Positions 1 through 7,461 of a stretch of 35,473 nucleotides of DNA are shown here, one piece after another. The number at the start of each line of letters is the position of its first letter. The stretch's first letter is position 1. The position numbers were made by a program, and so were the translations under genes. A model generated the notes under the pieces. That model searched no databases and was not told the DNA's origin. It was given only the letters and a program-made list of their open reading frames with translations. This DNA is from Paenibacillus foliorum (lineage in GTDB: Bacteria > Bacillota > Bacilli > Paenibacillales > NBRC-103111): the NCBI RefSeq assembly GCF_013141765.1, contig NZ_WHOD01000118.1:1-35473 (forward strand), given 5' to 3'.

Positions 1-312
1 TCCGTTAGGTTAATCGTCAATTCCATAAATAACTAATGAATTGAAACACGCCCATTATGCATCGTGACAAGAACTTGATGTCATAAAATAAAAAAGCCGC
101 GATTTACGCGACTTATTATTATTCTTGTCATTTTACAACACTGGAGGAATCTGCGGAACCGGTGTCAAAACGTCGACTATTTATAATTCCGTGGACATTA
201 AAAAAGATAACTTCTGATCAATTCATAAGTCATCTCTTAACAGCATAAGGTTCTTTTTTCAATCGTCCACTTTAAGGGTCACAGTTCACTCCTTTAGTTT
301 GCAGACTTTTAT
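1..312. other. Left-edge intergenic stretch with one B-type repeat
   Basis: No supportable gene was found. The stretch holds one copy of the B repeat (65-130). On the minus strand an AAAGGAG followed by a GTG opens a frame near position 280, but it stops after about seven codons, so at most this is a decayed gene start. No convincing terminator for the DoxX gene at 313 was seen. Confidence 0.5.
65..130. repeat. B-type palindromic repeat, copy B1
   Basis: The element begins TGACAAGAACTTGATG and ends ATTATTCTTGTCA. These ends are inverted copies of each other around a GC-rich mini-hairpin (CCGCGATTTACGCG). It has the same architecture as the copies at 2901-2973 and 4878-4950 but the outer arms are more degraded. 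Confidence 0.75.
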
Positions 313-699
313 CTAACCTTGCTCGCTGGCGGTTGTTCCGCTATGTGGCGAATTGACAGGTCCCCTGACTACTGCGATCCATACAAGTAGAAAAAGCATA
401 ATAACTGGAACGATCGCATCGCCAGCCGCCCCTTTCACAAGCGATGATATCATTGCTCCGATCATAATCAACGCCAATAATATCGCGCCGTAGCGCGAAG
501 AAGACCGAATAAGCAGCGCAATCGCTCCGGCAATTTCCAAGATTCCGACTACGATACGAAACCATGCAGGATAACCGAGCTTGTTGAAGACTTCTACCAT
601 GGCTTGCACACCCATTAGTTTAAGGACCGCCGCCTGAATAAAGATCAGCGCTATCAAAGCGAGCCCTATCCAGCCAGCATATTTCCACAATTTATTCAT
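313..699 (-). CDS. DoxX-family membrane protein
   Basis: A 128-residue protein with four predicted hydrophobic segments (about residues 8-28, 46-66, 70-90, 95-113) and the GILEIAGAIALL stretch typical of DoxX/DoxD-like proteins. It acts in the cytoplasmic membrane; roles proposed for the family involve thiol/redox homeostasis, but no substrate can be read from the sequence. It is the last gene of the minus-strand cluster: its ATG directly abuts the TAG of the upstream reductase (700), with GAGGTG as ribosome binding site, so translation is probably coupled. A second DoxX-type protein occurs at 11560. Confidence 0.8.
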   Translation of the reverse strand: MNKLWKYAGWIGLALIALIFIQAAVLKLMGVQAMVEVFNKLGYPAWFRIVVGILEIAGAIALLIRSSSRYGAILLALIMIGAMISSLVKGAAGDAIVPVIMLFLLVWIAVVRGPVNSPHSGTTASEQG

Positions 700-1284
700 C
701 TACACCTCACCTCGTCTCACTCCGTAGACAAGCTCTACGACTCCAGAACTAAACGTTTTGGCTTCCACAAGTGTAAGATCGATTCTGTCCTTGATATTTT
801 TAAAGAGAGGTTTTCCTCCCCCAACAACAATAGGATTGACATTAATCCGATATTCATCAATTAAGCCGAGCTGCATAAACGTTTGCGCAAGGCTGGGACT
901 GGCGATCATCACAATGTTTTTGCCGGGCTGTTGTTTCATTTTTGCTATTTCTTCCGCAATATGTTCTTTCACCAGTCTGGAATTGTTCCAGTCCACCTTT
1001 TCCAGCGTCTTGGAGAATACAATTTTCTCTGTTTTCTCGATCCAGACAGCATGTTTGGCATGGTAGTTCGATTTTGACCAGACGGGATGCGCGGGCACAG
1101 TCGGCCAGAAGCTTTCCATCATTTGATAAGTCACACGTCCAAATAAACCGGTGTCTACGGTGTTTAGCAAGTCGGTGACATAATTCTGTTCTTCCTCTGT
1201 ATGGATAATCCAATCCATTTCACCGTTGGGTCCTGTTACGAAGCCATCAAGCGATACGTGCATGAGTAAAATGATTTTTCTCAT
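700..1284 (-). CDS. Dihydrofolate-reductase-like (RibD C-terminal domain) protein
   Basis: A 194-residue single-domain protein of the RibD-C/DHFR-like family (YyaP/YwjB type). Family signs are the N-terminal strand IILLMHVSLDGFVTGPNGEMDW, the Y.MMESFWP helix, the segment KNIVMIASPSLAQTFMQLGLIDEYR and the closing VVGGGKPLF strand, which forms part of the NADPH-binding fold. Family members are presumed NAD(P)H-dependent reductases; few have known substrates. It lies 18 nt downstream of the alpha/beta hydrolase and abuts the DoxX gene, so the three probably form an operon. A distant paralogue is at 3138. Confidence 0.85.
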   Translation of the reverse strand: MRKIILLMHVSLDGFVTGPNGEMDWIIHTEEEQNYVTDLLNTVDTGLFGRVTYQMMESFWPTVPAHPVWSKSNYHAKHAVWIEKTEKIVFSKTLEKVDWNNSRLVKEHIAEEIAKMKQQPGKNIVMIASPSLAQTFMQLGLIDEYRINVNPIVVGGGKPLFKNIKDRIDLTLVEAKTFSSGVVELVYGVRRGEV

Positions 1285-1302
1285 TGCTATAATCTCCTTA
1301 AT

Positions 1303-2091
1303 TTACATGGAGAAAAAATCAGTCAAAACGGGTGCGAGGTAATCCGGAGCCACGTTATGATCCTGACCTTCCAGGATGTGGCACTTTGCATTGGGGAGTC
1401 TGTCCACGAGCGCTTTCACCGCATTTTGCTGGTACTCAGGACTTGTCCCTCCACCCACCACGAGTGTAGGGATCGAGACGGAAGACCACCGCTCGGCTGG
1501 CAATGGGTTGCCCGACATGGTGTCACCCATGATGGTACCATCATAGACCAATGTGTGTGCTACATCTTCCATCGCCGGCCAGAATGGCGCGCTTCGCATC
1601 GGAGCAACGAAATCGGCAGGAACGCCTGCTGCCTTTGTCAAGAAATACTCGACTGCGTCGCCTCTACGGCCCGACGTTGTCAGCTCTTCGAGCTGCTGTA
1701 AGTAACCCTTCGGCAGCGGAGGACGCGTATTGTCAACGACGAACGGTGGCTCGTACAATGCCAGCTTCGCGATAGCAAGCTTGCGAGCCACATCGAGGGC
1801 AAGGACTCCACCGGAAGACATGCCGAATACGAATGCCGATCCGCCAGCCTCGTTGATGAGAGCTTCGATATCTTCGACTTCGCGCTCAACCGCGTACGGC
1901 GCCGTATCGCCGCTATCCCCTCGACCCCGACGATCGTAGTTGAACACAGTAAAGTGGGGGGACAGAAGCGAAGCAAGCTGCGACATCATCGTACGAGTTT
2001 GAAATGCAGCGCATACCAGGATGATCGCCGGTCCATTCCCGGATTTATCAAAAGCAATGGCGGTTCCGTCTTTCGAAATTACTTTTTTCAT
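1303..2091 (-). CDS. Alpha/beta-hydrolase fold protein
   Basis: A 262-residue cytosolic alpha/beta hydrolase. The nucleophile elbow is G-M-S-S-G at residues 90-94 (Ser92) and the general-base His is about His245 in GQDHN. The YDRRGRGDSG segment (about 52-61) is typical of small esterase/haloperoxidase-like hydrolases. No aspartate is obvious in the usual acid position after strand 7; Glu219 is a possible substitute. Substrate unknown. It lies 32 nt downstream of the VOC/MerR remnant and 18 nt before the reductase. Confidence 0.8.
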   Translation of the reverse strand: MKKVISKDGTAIAFDKSGNGPAIILVCAAFQTRTMMSQLASLLSPHFTVFNYDRRGRGDSGDTAPYAVEREVEDIEALINEAGGSAFVFGMSSGGVLALDVARKLAIAKLALYEPPFVVDNTRPPLPKGYLQQLEELTTSGRRGDAVEYFLTKAAGVPADFVAPMRSAPFWPAMEDVAHTLVYDGTIMGDTMSGNPLPAERWSSVSIPTLVVGGGTSPEYQQNAVKALVDRLPNAKCHILEGQDHNVAPDYLAPVLTDFFSM

Positions 2092-2123
2092 TGTATTTGC
2101 CTCCTATTATTTGGGAATTACTT

Positions 2124-2480
2124 CTAAACGACCATTAATCCGTTTCCATCCGGGTCCTGAAACGTGAAGAACTGAACGCCTTGTCTGGACTCGAGACCGT
2201 TGTCTGCGATGGCTCCCTTGGAGTGGACATGATCCAATGCGGCAGCCAGATCGGGCGATTCAATGACGGCAATCGGATTCGTGCGCAAATCCAACTGCAG
2301 TTTATTGTAGAATGCTCTCGGAGACTGGTTTAGACGATTGTCGTCGATAAGCAGGTGCGCGCCTCTATCCATCCGAATGCAAGGAAGGCCGCCGAATTGC
2401 TGGTCCGGCTCCGAGTTTTTGGCGACGGAATCCTCATGCCAATTGTTGGCCCTATGGTGAAAACAAACCGATTTGATCAT
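2124..2480 (-). pseudogene. VOC/glyoxalase-like protein, N-terminus lost
   Basis: The C-terminal half reads like a vicinal-oxygen-chelate domain, ending in the typical strand FFTFQDPDGNGLMVV, with AHLLIDD and IAVIESPDLAAALDHVHSKG before it. About 30-40 N-terminal residues expected for a VOC protein are missing. The nominal ATG at 2480 lies inside the MerR remnant (2452-2550) in another frame and has no ribosome binding site of its own. This suggests a deletion joined the start of merR to the middle of a VOC gene. A short expressed protein cannot be excluded. Confidence 0.6.
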
Positions 2481-2550
2481 AAAATCGCAATGTTTGAACT
2501 GTCAGTCCTGCCATTTTAGCAAGTTCTCCAACTTTCCATTCTCGTAGCAT
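2452..2550 (-). pseudogene. Truncated MerR-family regulator (N-terminal HTH only)
   Basis: A 32-codon frame starts at 2550 behind AAAAAGGGGATGATC and reads MLREWKVGELAKMAGLTVQT then LRFYDQIGLFSP before TAG. This is the first helix-turn-helix plus the start of the wing of a MerR regulator (V-GELA-x3-GLT-x2-LRFYD-x-IGL). The recognition wing, linker and effector domain are gone and VOC sequence follows. The upstream promoter/operator is intact, so the deletion looks fairly recent. Confidence 0.75.
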
Positions 2551-2592
2551 GATCATCCCCTTTTTTGGTTGCTAGCTTTTACCGGTACCCTC

Positions 2593-2623
2593 ACTATACA
2601 GCCTTACGTTACGTAAGGATCAA
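2593..2623 (-). promoter_or_regulatory. MerR-type promoter with 17-bp operator palindrome
   Basis: Read on the minus strand: -35 TTGATC (2618-2623), spacer 2599-2617 of exactly 19 bp, -10 TATAGT (2593-2598). The spacer contains an 8+1+8 dyad, CCTTACGTAACGTAAGG (2602-2618). A long 19-bp spacer filled by a palindrome is the hallmark of promoters activated by MerR proteins through DNA distortion. The cognate gene directly downstream is now truncated. Confidence 0.85.
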
Positions 2624-2740
2624 GCCATTCTTCCAAAAAATGCTGTTGATAATAATCAAAACGTTCCGATGGTTTTCGGAGGTTCGAAGGAATTAATGTA
2701 AGAGTGGAAGAAGATAGCAACTTCCTGCCGCCGCGCTCTA

Positions 2741-2781
2741 CTGCCCGTCCCTCTTTGCTTGTCAGCATGAACTATACTTCA
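2741..2781. repeat. A-type interspersed repeat, degenerate copy A1
   Basis: It begins with the family's left end CTGCCCGT and continues to GAACTATACTTCAACAAG, which resembles the interior of the complete copies at 8437 and 9843. The right-end motif CCGTTAnnnnAAT is not intact. Confidence 0.5.
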
Positions 2782-2872
2782 ACAAGACTTCAGCCGTAGA
2801 GAGATATCTTGTCAGATTACGACAACGTTTCAATTTAAAGTAGTGATCGTGTCCTACTCAAATAAATCGGCA

Positions 2873-2973
2873 ATCGGAACATATTCTTGTCATTCATTTT
2901 TGACAAGAATATGTTCCGATAAAATAAAAAAACCGCGATTTTCGCGGAATTTAATCGGACTATATTCTTGTCA
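2873..2973. repeat. B-type palindromic repeat, copy B2 with extra inverted half
   Basis: The core element (2901-2973) runs from TGACAAGAATATGTTCCGAT to ATCGGACTATATTCTTGTCA around CCGCGATTTTCGCGG. Immediately upstream a 20-bp arm (2873-2892) is a perfect inverted copy of 2901-2920 with an 8-nt loop. Three alternating arms therefore occur in about 100 bp and could form two competing hairpins. Confidence 0.85.
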
Positions 2974-3057
2974 TTTTACACATTAATAATAAGGCAGCAA
3001 AGGGTTTAATAAGATTTCTATGTCATTTCGCATAACTGAACAAATTTCAAAGAATAA

Positions 3058-3093
3058 GGGATCCTCTGACTGCCGCTACAGCCGGAGAATCCC
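3058..3093 (-). terminator. Probable terminator of the DHFR-like gene at 3138
   Basis: An imperfect inverted repeat: GGGATTCTC on the left arm and GAGGATCCC on the right, with an inner GGCTG/CGGCAG pairing. On the minus strand it is followed by TTATTCTTTG. It lies 44 nt after the stop codon of the minus-strand gene ending at 3138. Confidence 0.65.
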
Positions 3094-3137
3094 TATTAAA
3101 GTAACGTGCCCTTTAGGCCGCTGGGTCAACCGCACAA

Positions 3138-3668
3138 CTAAGCTGGAACGTAGGTCAACCTGATCACCTGCTCGCCAATTCGATCGCTTGCCACGAGGCG
3201 CAGCGGCGGTCGCGGACCGGCGAAGAACGGCTTGCCGTGACCCAGCACGACTGGATGGAGATAGAGTCGATACTCATCAACGAGACCGAGCTCTGTTAGA
3301 CTGTGCGCCAACTCCGGCCCTGCAACTTCAATCTCCCCTTCATGCTGAGCCTTCAGCCCACGTATGGCCGCTGCGAGGTCGCCCTCGATCAGAGAAGCGT
3401 TCGGACCGACGGACTTTAACGTCCTCGACACCACCCACTTCGGTTTGCTTTGCCACGCTGCTGCGTATTCCCGTTCCGGCGCATCCCATTCAAAATGGTC
3501 TCCGTCCCAATACCGCATGGTCTCGTACATGCTGCGCCCATACAGGCTACCCGCCAGGCCGCGCACGTCGTCGATGAAATGACGGAATAGCACGGGGTCG
3601 GGCTGAAATACCATGTGGTCGACGAACCCGTCCAGAGACTGGTTCAATGCGAAAACGATCTTTGCCAT
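3138..3668 (-). CDS. Dihydrofolate-reductase-like (RibD C-terminal domain) protein
   Basis: A 176-residue relative of the 700-1284 protein. It keeps the N-terminal IVFALNQSLDGFVD strand, the SLYGRSMYETMRYW helix, and the C-terminal EIEVAGPELAHSLTELGLVDEYR...HPVVLGHGKPFF core of the RibD-C/DHFR-like fold. Probably a cytosolic NAD(P)H-dependent reductase of unknown substrate. The ATG at 3668 follows GGGAGGAG at about 10 nt. It forms a single-gene unit with its own terminator (3058-3093), and diverges from the SDR gene at 3984. Confidence 0.85.
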   Translation of the reverse strand: MAKIVFALNQSLDGFVDHMVFQPDPVLFRHFIDDVRGLAGSLYGRSMYETMRYWDGDHFEWDAPEREYAAAWQSKPKWVVSRTLKSVGPNASLIEGDLAAAIRGLKAQHEGEIEVAGPELAHSLTELGLVDEYRLYLHPVVLGHGKPFFAGPRPPLRLVASDRIGEQVIRLTYVPA

Positions 3669-3942
3669 GCGACTGACTCTCCTCCCTGGTTTTCTCGCAC
3701 ATTCATCATCAGGATTACACGTTCCATTTGCAGCCTCCTTTATGTCTACATTTTATCATCCAACAGCATGCCCGTTTTCTCATGGATTGCTAATGTGCAC
3801 AGTCCTGGCCCGACCGAATAGAACGTTAGTTTAACGAAGGATGGTAAATTAAACTATCCTGCCCTTAGTTTAGTTTCCCGCAGGCTCATTGACGACAAAC
3901 ATAAATTCCGAATGAGAGAGCAACATTTCAAACATCACCTTG

Positions 3943-3951
3943 TGATATAAC
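3943..3951 (+). promoter_or_regulatory. Extended -10 promoter of the SDR gene
   Basis: TG-A-TATAAC (TG 3943-3944, -10 hexamer 3946-3951) is an extended -10 element. A start site about 7 nt downstream falls at or just after the ATG at 3957, which argues that translation begins at the GTG at 3984 instead. Confidence 0.45.
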
Positions 3952-3983
3952 TAAACATGAATCCCAAACAAGGAGATGATGGC

Positions 3984-4748
3984 GTGAGCAAGTTGAAAGG
4001 TAAAATCGCTTTAGTAACCGGTGCAAGCCGGGGGATCGGTCGTGGCATTGCGTTACGTCTGGCACAGGATGGCGCATTAGTCGCAGTGCACTATGCAAAA
4101 AGACAAAATGAAGCAGAGGAAGTAGTCCATAAGATTCAACAAAGTGGGGGTTCCGCATTCACGCTTGGCGCTGACTTAAAAGCCCTTAACGGCATTCGCG
4201 ATTTATATGCGAAATTGGATGAAGCCCTTCGGGAACATACAGGCGATAATCGGTTTGATATTCTTGTGAATAATGCTGGAATCGGTCAAATTGTAACCAT
4301 AGAAGAGGCGACGGAAGAATCTTTTGACGAAGTCATGAACATTAATGTCAAAGCGCCGCTTTTTGTTACCCAGCAAGCTTTGCCGCGTCTGAAAGATGGA
4401 GGCCGCATTATCAATATCTCATCATTTGTTACACGCGTGGCCTCCCCTAGTGTTTTCGCCTACAGCATGTCGAAGGGTGCAGTCGACACACTTACGCACG
4501 TCTTGGCTCAGCAACTTGGAAGTCGTAATATTACGGTGAACGCCATCCAACCTGGCATTATTAATACAGAAATGAATGCCGGGACGTTGCAAGACCCCAA
4601 TGGACAGAAGTTTGCCGCCGGTCTTTCAACCTTCAACAGGTGGGGGGAACCTGAAGATGTGGCGGATATTGCCGCCTTTCTTGCCTCATCGGACAGCCGT
4701 TGGGTAACAGGTCAATTGATTGATGCAAGCGGTGGATCTCATCTGTAA
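3984..4748 (+). CDS. SDR-family (3-oxoacyl-ACP reductase-like) oxidoreductase
   Basis: A classical short-chain dehydrogenase/reductase of 254 residues from the GTG start. It shows the NAD(P) motif TGASRGIGRG (about residues 13-22), the NNAG motif in ILVNNAGIG (about 90-98), the catalytic Ser near INISSF, and Tyr-x3-Lys as YSMSKG (about 158-163), followed by NAIQPGIINTEM. Arg after TGAS suggests NADP(H) preference. The GTG at 3984 is preferred over the in-frame ATG at 3957 because AAGGAG (3970-3975) sits 8 nt before it and the ATG has no ribosome binding site. It stands alone; an exact substrate cannot be inferred. Confidence 0.9.
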   Translation: MSKLKGKIALVTGASRGIGRGIALRLAQDGALVAVHYAKRQNEAEEVVHKIQQSGGSAFTLGADLKALNGIRDLYAKLDEALREHTGDNRFDILVNNAGIGQIVTIEEATEESFDEVMNINVKAPLFVTQQALPRLKDGGRIINISSFVTRVASPSVFAYSMSKGAVDTLTHVLAQQLGSRNITVNAIQPGIINTEMNAGTLQDPNGQKFAAGLSTFNRWGEPEDVADIAAFLASSDSRWVTGQLIDASGGSHL

Positions 4749-4803
4749 ATTAACGGGTTCAGAAACCTGGCTGAAGAGCTAGGCTTTTGAACCCGTTAAT
4801 TTA
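4746..4803 (+). terminator. Long inverted repeat overlapping the SDR stop codon
   Basis: A perfect 15-bp inverted repeat, TAAATTAACGGGTTC (4746-4760) and GAACCCGTTAATTTA (4789-4803), encloses an inner imperfect stem (CCTGGCT/AGCTAGG). The left arm includes the TAA stop codon. There is no U-tract in either direction, so it may be an mRNA 3'-end stabiliser rather than a classical terminator. Confidence 0.5.
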
Positions 4804-4813
4804 CTCCGCTATG

Positions 4814-4840
4814 CTGCCCGTTTAACGCGCCCTTTTAATC
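4814..4840. repeat. A-type repeat left end, fragment A2
   Basis: CTGCCCGTTTAACGCGCCCTT is the left end of the A repeat. It runs directly into B-repeat sequence, as in the junction at 13398. No right end is present. Confidence 0.5.
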
Positions 4841-4849
4841 TTGTCGGCA

Positions 4850-4950
4850 ATCGGATCAAGTTCTTGACATTGCCGATTGACAAGAACTTGATCCGATTAA
4901 TTAAAAAGCCCGCGATTTACGCGGACTTGATTCGGACTATGTTCTTGTCA
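4850..4950. repeat. B-type palindromic repeat, copy B3 with extra inverted half
   Basis: The core (4878-4950) runs from TGACAAGAACTTGATCCGAT to TTCGGACTATGTTCTTGTCA around CGCGATTTACGCG. An upstream inverted arm (4850-4869) nearly matches the left arm, giving the same three-arm arrangement as copy B2 even though the arm sequences differ. The change is compensated in the partner arm. Confidence 0.85.
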
Positions 4951-5560
4951 TCCGACAGACGACGAAGAAGAATAGACATATGTACAAAAACATTTAATTT
5001 TGTGAGGATGTAAGCATTCTTTGGACTAAACGCCTTTTAACAATTATAGGGCCTCTTTGTACGCTTCTGGACAGGTTTTTCTTGTAGAGATGCACACAAA
5101 ATCTGGTGATTTTGTTCAGATGTCCTTTATTAAATTGTTTCCGGTTGCTACATGATTCATTTCATTAAATTGAAAATAATACATGAACTTTTAATACTTC
5201 TTGCCACAGCTTTGACCCTGACTTGCTTAGAATTTTTATTCTAGATAAGATCAAGTACAACAACGGTTGGAATATCGGGTGGTCGTTTGTTTCTTATATA
5301 CTGGCTTATAGTTTACTTTACGGATACTACAAACTATTACTGCGTTATCCTGCCCGTTCAGCGAACAAAAAACGTATGCATCGGCATCCGCTGTTCCGCT
5401 ATCTTCCTCGTTAGCGGAATGACCTTAAACCTTATTTATGAGATAGTTAACCGCGCTTCAGTATCGGTAAGATTGAAAAATAATATCCCTTTTGTCCATA
5501 CTCTTCAATTATTTTTGAATATTGTAATGTTGGATGCTATTAAAGAAGGGTTGCGGAGCG
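4951..5560. other. AT-rich intergenic stretch upstream of the HipA-like gene
   Basis: Apart from an A-type repeat (5350-5420), nothing can be supported. Short plus-strand frames at 5223-5414 and 5287-5631 run through the repeat and have no ribosome binding site or recognisable family. Confidence 0.5.
5350..5420. repeat. A-type interspersed repeat, copy A3
   Basis: Left end CTGCCCGTTCAGCGAAC and right end TTCCTCGTTAGCGGAAT flank a short interior. The two ends are direct, not inverted, versions of a CCGTTAGCGGAAT-like motif, as in the other copies. Confidence 0.65.
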
Positions 5561-6346
5561 ATGACATCTTTAGAACCGATAAAATATTTAGAGACGCTGT
5601 CTGGAAAAGCCGCACATTTGTTGTCATTTAATGATGGAAACCGTTATGCGGTAAAATGTAAAAACAATTTCCACGGAACAAGGGAACTGGTAAACGAATT
5701 CGTGATCGCCAGATTAGGGCAACACCTTTCTTTGCCTGTAGTACCATTTAAAATGGTGAATATGACAGAGCAGCAGATTCAATATATTCCAAAAAAGTTT
5801 TCTTCCAAATACAACTCGGGCACACAATTTGCGAGCCTATTTATTGACAATTGCAGAGGCCTCTCGAAGGAACCTCCTCATCCGACTAAAACGGAAATCA
5901 ATAATAATCATGTTTTGGCTGGAATTTTCGTATTCGACCACTGGGTGCATAACTCTGACCGTACAAAAAGTAACATTCTTCTGGAGCGGCTGCCGGAAGG
6001 CAAATATGATATTCATATGATCGATCACGGAAAATGTTTTCCGGGAGGATACAAATGGAACAAAGCAACATTGCAAAAACACGATAAGTTTAAAAAGGAT
6101 TCTATCGTTCATATTTGGACTGTGGGCATGCTTGAAGATCCATCGATACTCTCTTCATATATTAAACAGATCCTTGCTTTACCGGAATCCCTTATTGAAG
6201 AAGTGATTCGGGAAATTCCTAGGGATTGGAGTGTGCCGATTCAAGACAGAGAGGCTCTTGTTACTTATCTCAAAGTACAGAAAAAAACATTTGCCGATTC
6301 GGTGTATCAATTTGCGAAAAACTATGGAAGGGGCTTAATTTCTTGA
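5561..6346 (+). CDS. HipA-like kinase (HipA_2 type), stand-alone
   Basis: A 261-residue protein resembling the short HipA-like kinases of Firmicutes. Visible kinase elements are a lysine-containing strand RYAVKCK (about 29-34), the catalytic loop H-N-S-D-R-T-K-S-N (about 130-138; Asp133 and Asn138) and the metal-binding IDHG (Asp155). The ATG at 5561 follows AAGAAGGG at 10 nt. Classical HipA is about 440 residues and paired with the HipB antitoxin; no HipB-like gene flanks this one, so a toxin-antitoxin role is not supported. Its phosphorylation target is unknown. The strong terminator at 6403-6459 ends the unit. Confidence 0.75.
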   Translation: MTSLEPIKYLETLSGKAAHLLSFNDGNRYAVKCKNNFHGTRELVNEFVIARLGQHLSLPVVPFKMVNMTEQQIQYIPKKFSSKYNSGTQFASLFIDNCRGLSKEPPHPTKTEINNNHVLAGIFVFDHWVHNSDRTKSNILLERLPEGKYDIHMIDHGKCFPGGYKWNKATLQKHDKFKKDSIVHIWTVGMLEDPSILSSYIKQILALPESLIEEVIREIPRDWSVPIQDREALVTYLKVQKKTFADSVYQFAKNYGRGLIS

Positions 6347-6402
6347 CGGTGGCGTTTCCCTTCGAACATCCTTGTCCGTTTGGTATACCGAAACCTAAAC
6401 TT

Positions 6403-6459
6403 GTACCCATAGCCTGGACACTTTTGAAAAAAGTGTTCAGGCTATGGGTACCTTTTTTT
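6403..6459 (+). terminator. Strong intrinsic terminator after the HipA-like gene
   Basis: A nearly perfect inverted repeat, GTACCCATAGCCTG... to ...CAGGCTATGGGTAC (6403-6451), is closed by a GAA-rich loop and followed by seven T residues (6453-6459). It lies 56 nt after the stop at 6346. It has no equally good U-tract on the opposite strand. Confidence 0.9.
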
Positions 6460-6502
6460 GTATAATAGAGTAAGCACCGAGGGAGCTTAATAATCAGTTG
6501 TC

Positions 6503-7216
6503 TTATGCCTTCCATGAATCCTTCATCCATCCACCAACAGGCCCAAGAACATAAGAACAGATGGCTTCCAATACTTCTTTTGAACCGAGTGATTCAAGGC
6601 AGTCATCAAGCAGATTCGCCATACTAGCATCGTGAACTCTTAATTCATCGACTTGATATTTCGTTTTTACTGCCCACCATTTACGTATTATGAATTATGC
6701 TTCAACACATTTTTGAAGAATTTCTAATGATAGCCATTGTCGTTCCCGATACTCCTCTTTGTCGCAAAAATCTTCCCACAAATCAGTTATCCGAACTCGG
6801 ATTTTTCGGATTTCTTCAGTAGAAGGGGGATTAGGACCATTATGATAGGAACTCAAGGCTGACGATTGTAAATTTCGCCACCTTTCAGTGTTTCCTATTA
6901 AACATTTTCCGCTAGCAAGCATAACGGTAATTGTAGCAATATTGGTACCATTTCGTTCAAATTCTGTAACGACATGTTCATACCAGGACCAAGGTGCAAT
7001 CATTAGTTGGAATTCACGACCAAGATGAATAAGACTCTCGCGTTGAAAATTTGAAATCTCACTTATGTAACATAGGTCAACGTCACTGTGGCAAGTAGCC
7101 TTTCCCAATGCATAAGAACCGCAAAGAACAACGGTCTCCACATTACCTCGACTAGGTAAGTCCTGTTGTAGAAACACGTTAATAAAATCCATAATGTTGG
7201 AGTCACTATAAACCAT
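6503..7216 (-). pseudogene. Nucleotidyltransferase-fold protein interrupted by an in-frame TAA
   Basis: The first 173 codons encode a nucleotidyltransferase core, with the motif CGSYALGKATCHSDVDL (Gly33-Ser34, Asp45, Asp47) that binds two metals in the Pol-beta/antibiotic-nucleotidyltransferase fold. Translation stops at TAA (6695-6697), but the same frame stays open for another 64 codons to 6503 and reads like protein: KWWAVKTKYQVDELRVH, then LLDDCLESLGSKEVLEAICSYV. The whole frame of about 237 residues is a plausible full-length enzyme, so this is a single nonsense mutation or a sequencing error. Its substrate is unknown. Confidence 0.75.
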
Positions 7217-7286
7217 AAACTCACCCCTTCCTCAATATATTACATTATTTTTGGAAGTTGGAAGAAGCAGTTATTTTCGCGCACTA

Positions 7287-7372
7287 CTGCCCGTTATCAC
7301 AACGCAGCTGCCGATCTATGCCGGCAGCCTTGTTCTGTTTGCTTATTGAGCTGTAGTTCCTCGTTAGCTCAA
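7287..7372. repeat. A-type interspersed repeat, copy A4
   Basis: Left end CTGCCCGTTATCACAAC, interior stem GCTGCCG/CGGCAGC, and right end AGTTCCTCGTTAGCTCAA. It lies between the nucleotidyltransferase pseudogene and the GNAT gene. Confidence 0.75.
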
Positions 7373-7461
7373 AAGGTACTCCATTCACATCTTATATCCA
7401 TCTAAAAAAGATGTATTTGTTATCTTCATCTTGCTCTTTTCTGCCCAATCAGCGTCGGCGC

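Larger units (their letters stand above)
2624..3057. other. Repeat-rich intergenic stretch
   Basis: No gene is supported. The stretch contains a degenerate A-type repeat (2741-about 2781) and a B-type repeat with an extra inverted half (2873-2973). A short frame on the plus strand near 2655-2700 could be the tail of a lost gene but has no recognisable family. Confidence 0.5.

Noticed and set aside
5223..5631. Two overlapping plus-strand frames before the HipA-like gene
   Set aside because: They run through an A-type repeat, have no ribosome binding sites, and show no protein-like pattern.
5561..7216. Toxin-antitoxin pair of HipA-like kinase and nucleotidyltransferase
   Set aside because: The genes converge, are separated by a strong terminator, and the second is a pseudogene; no antitoxin-like DNA-binding protein is present.
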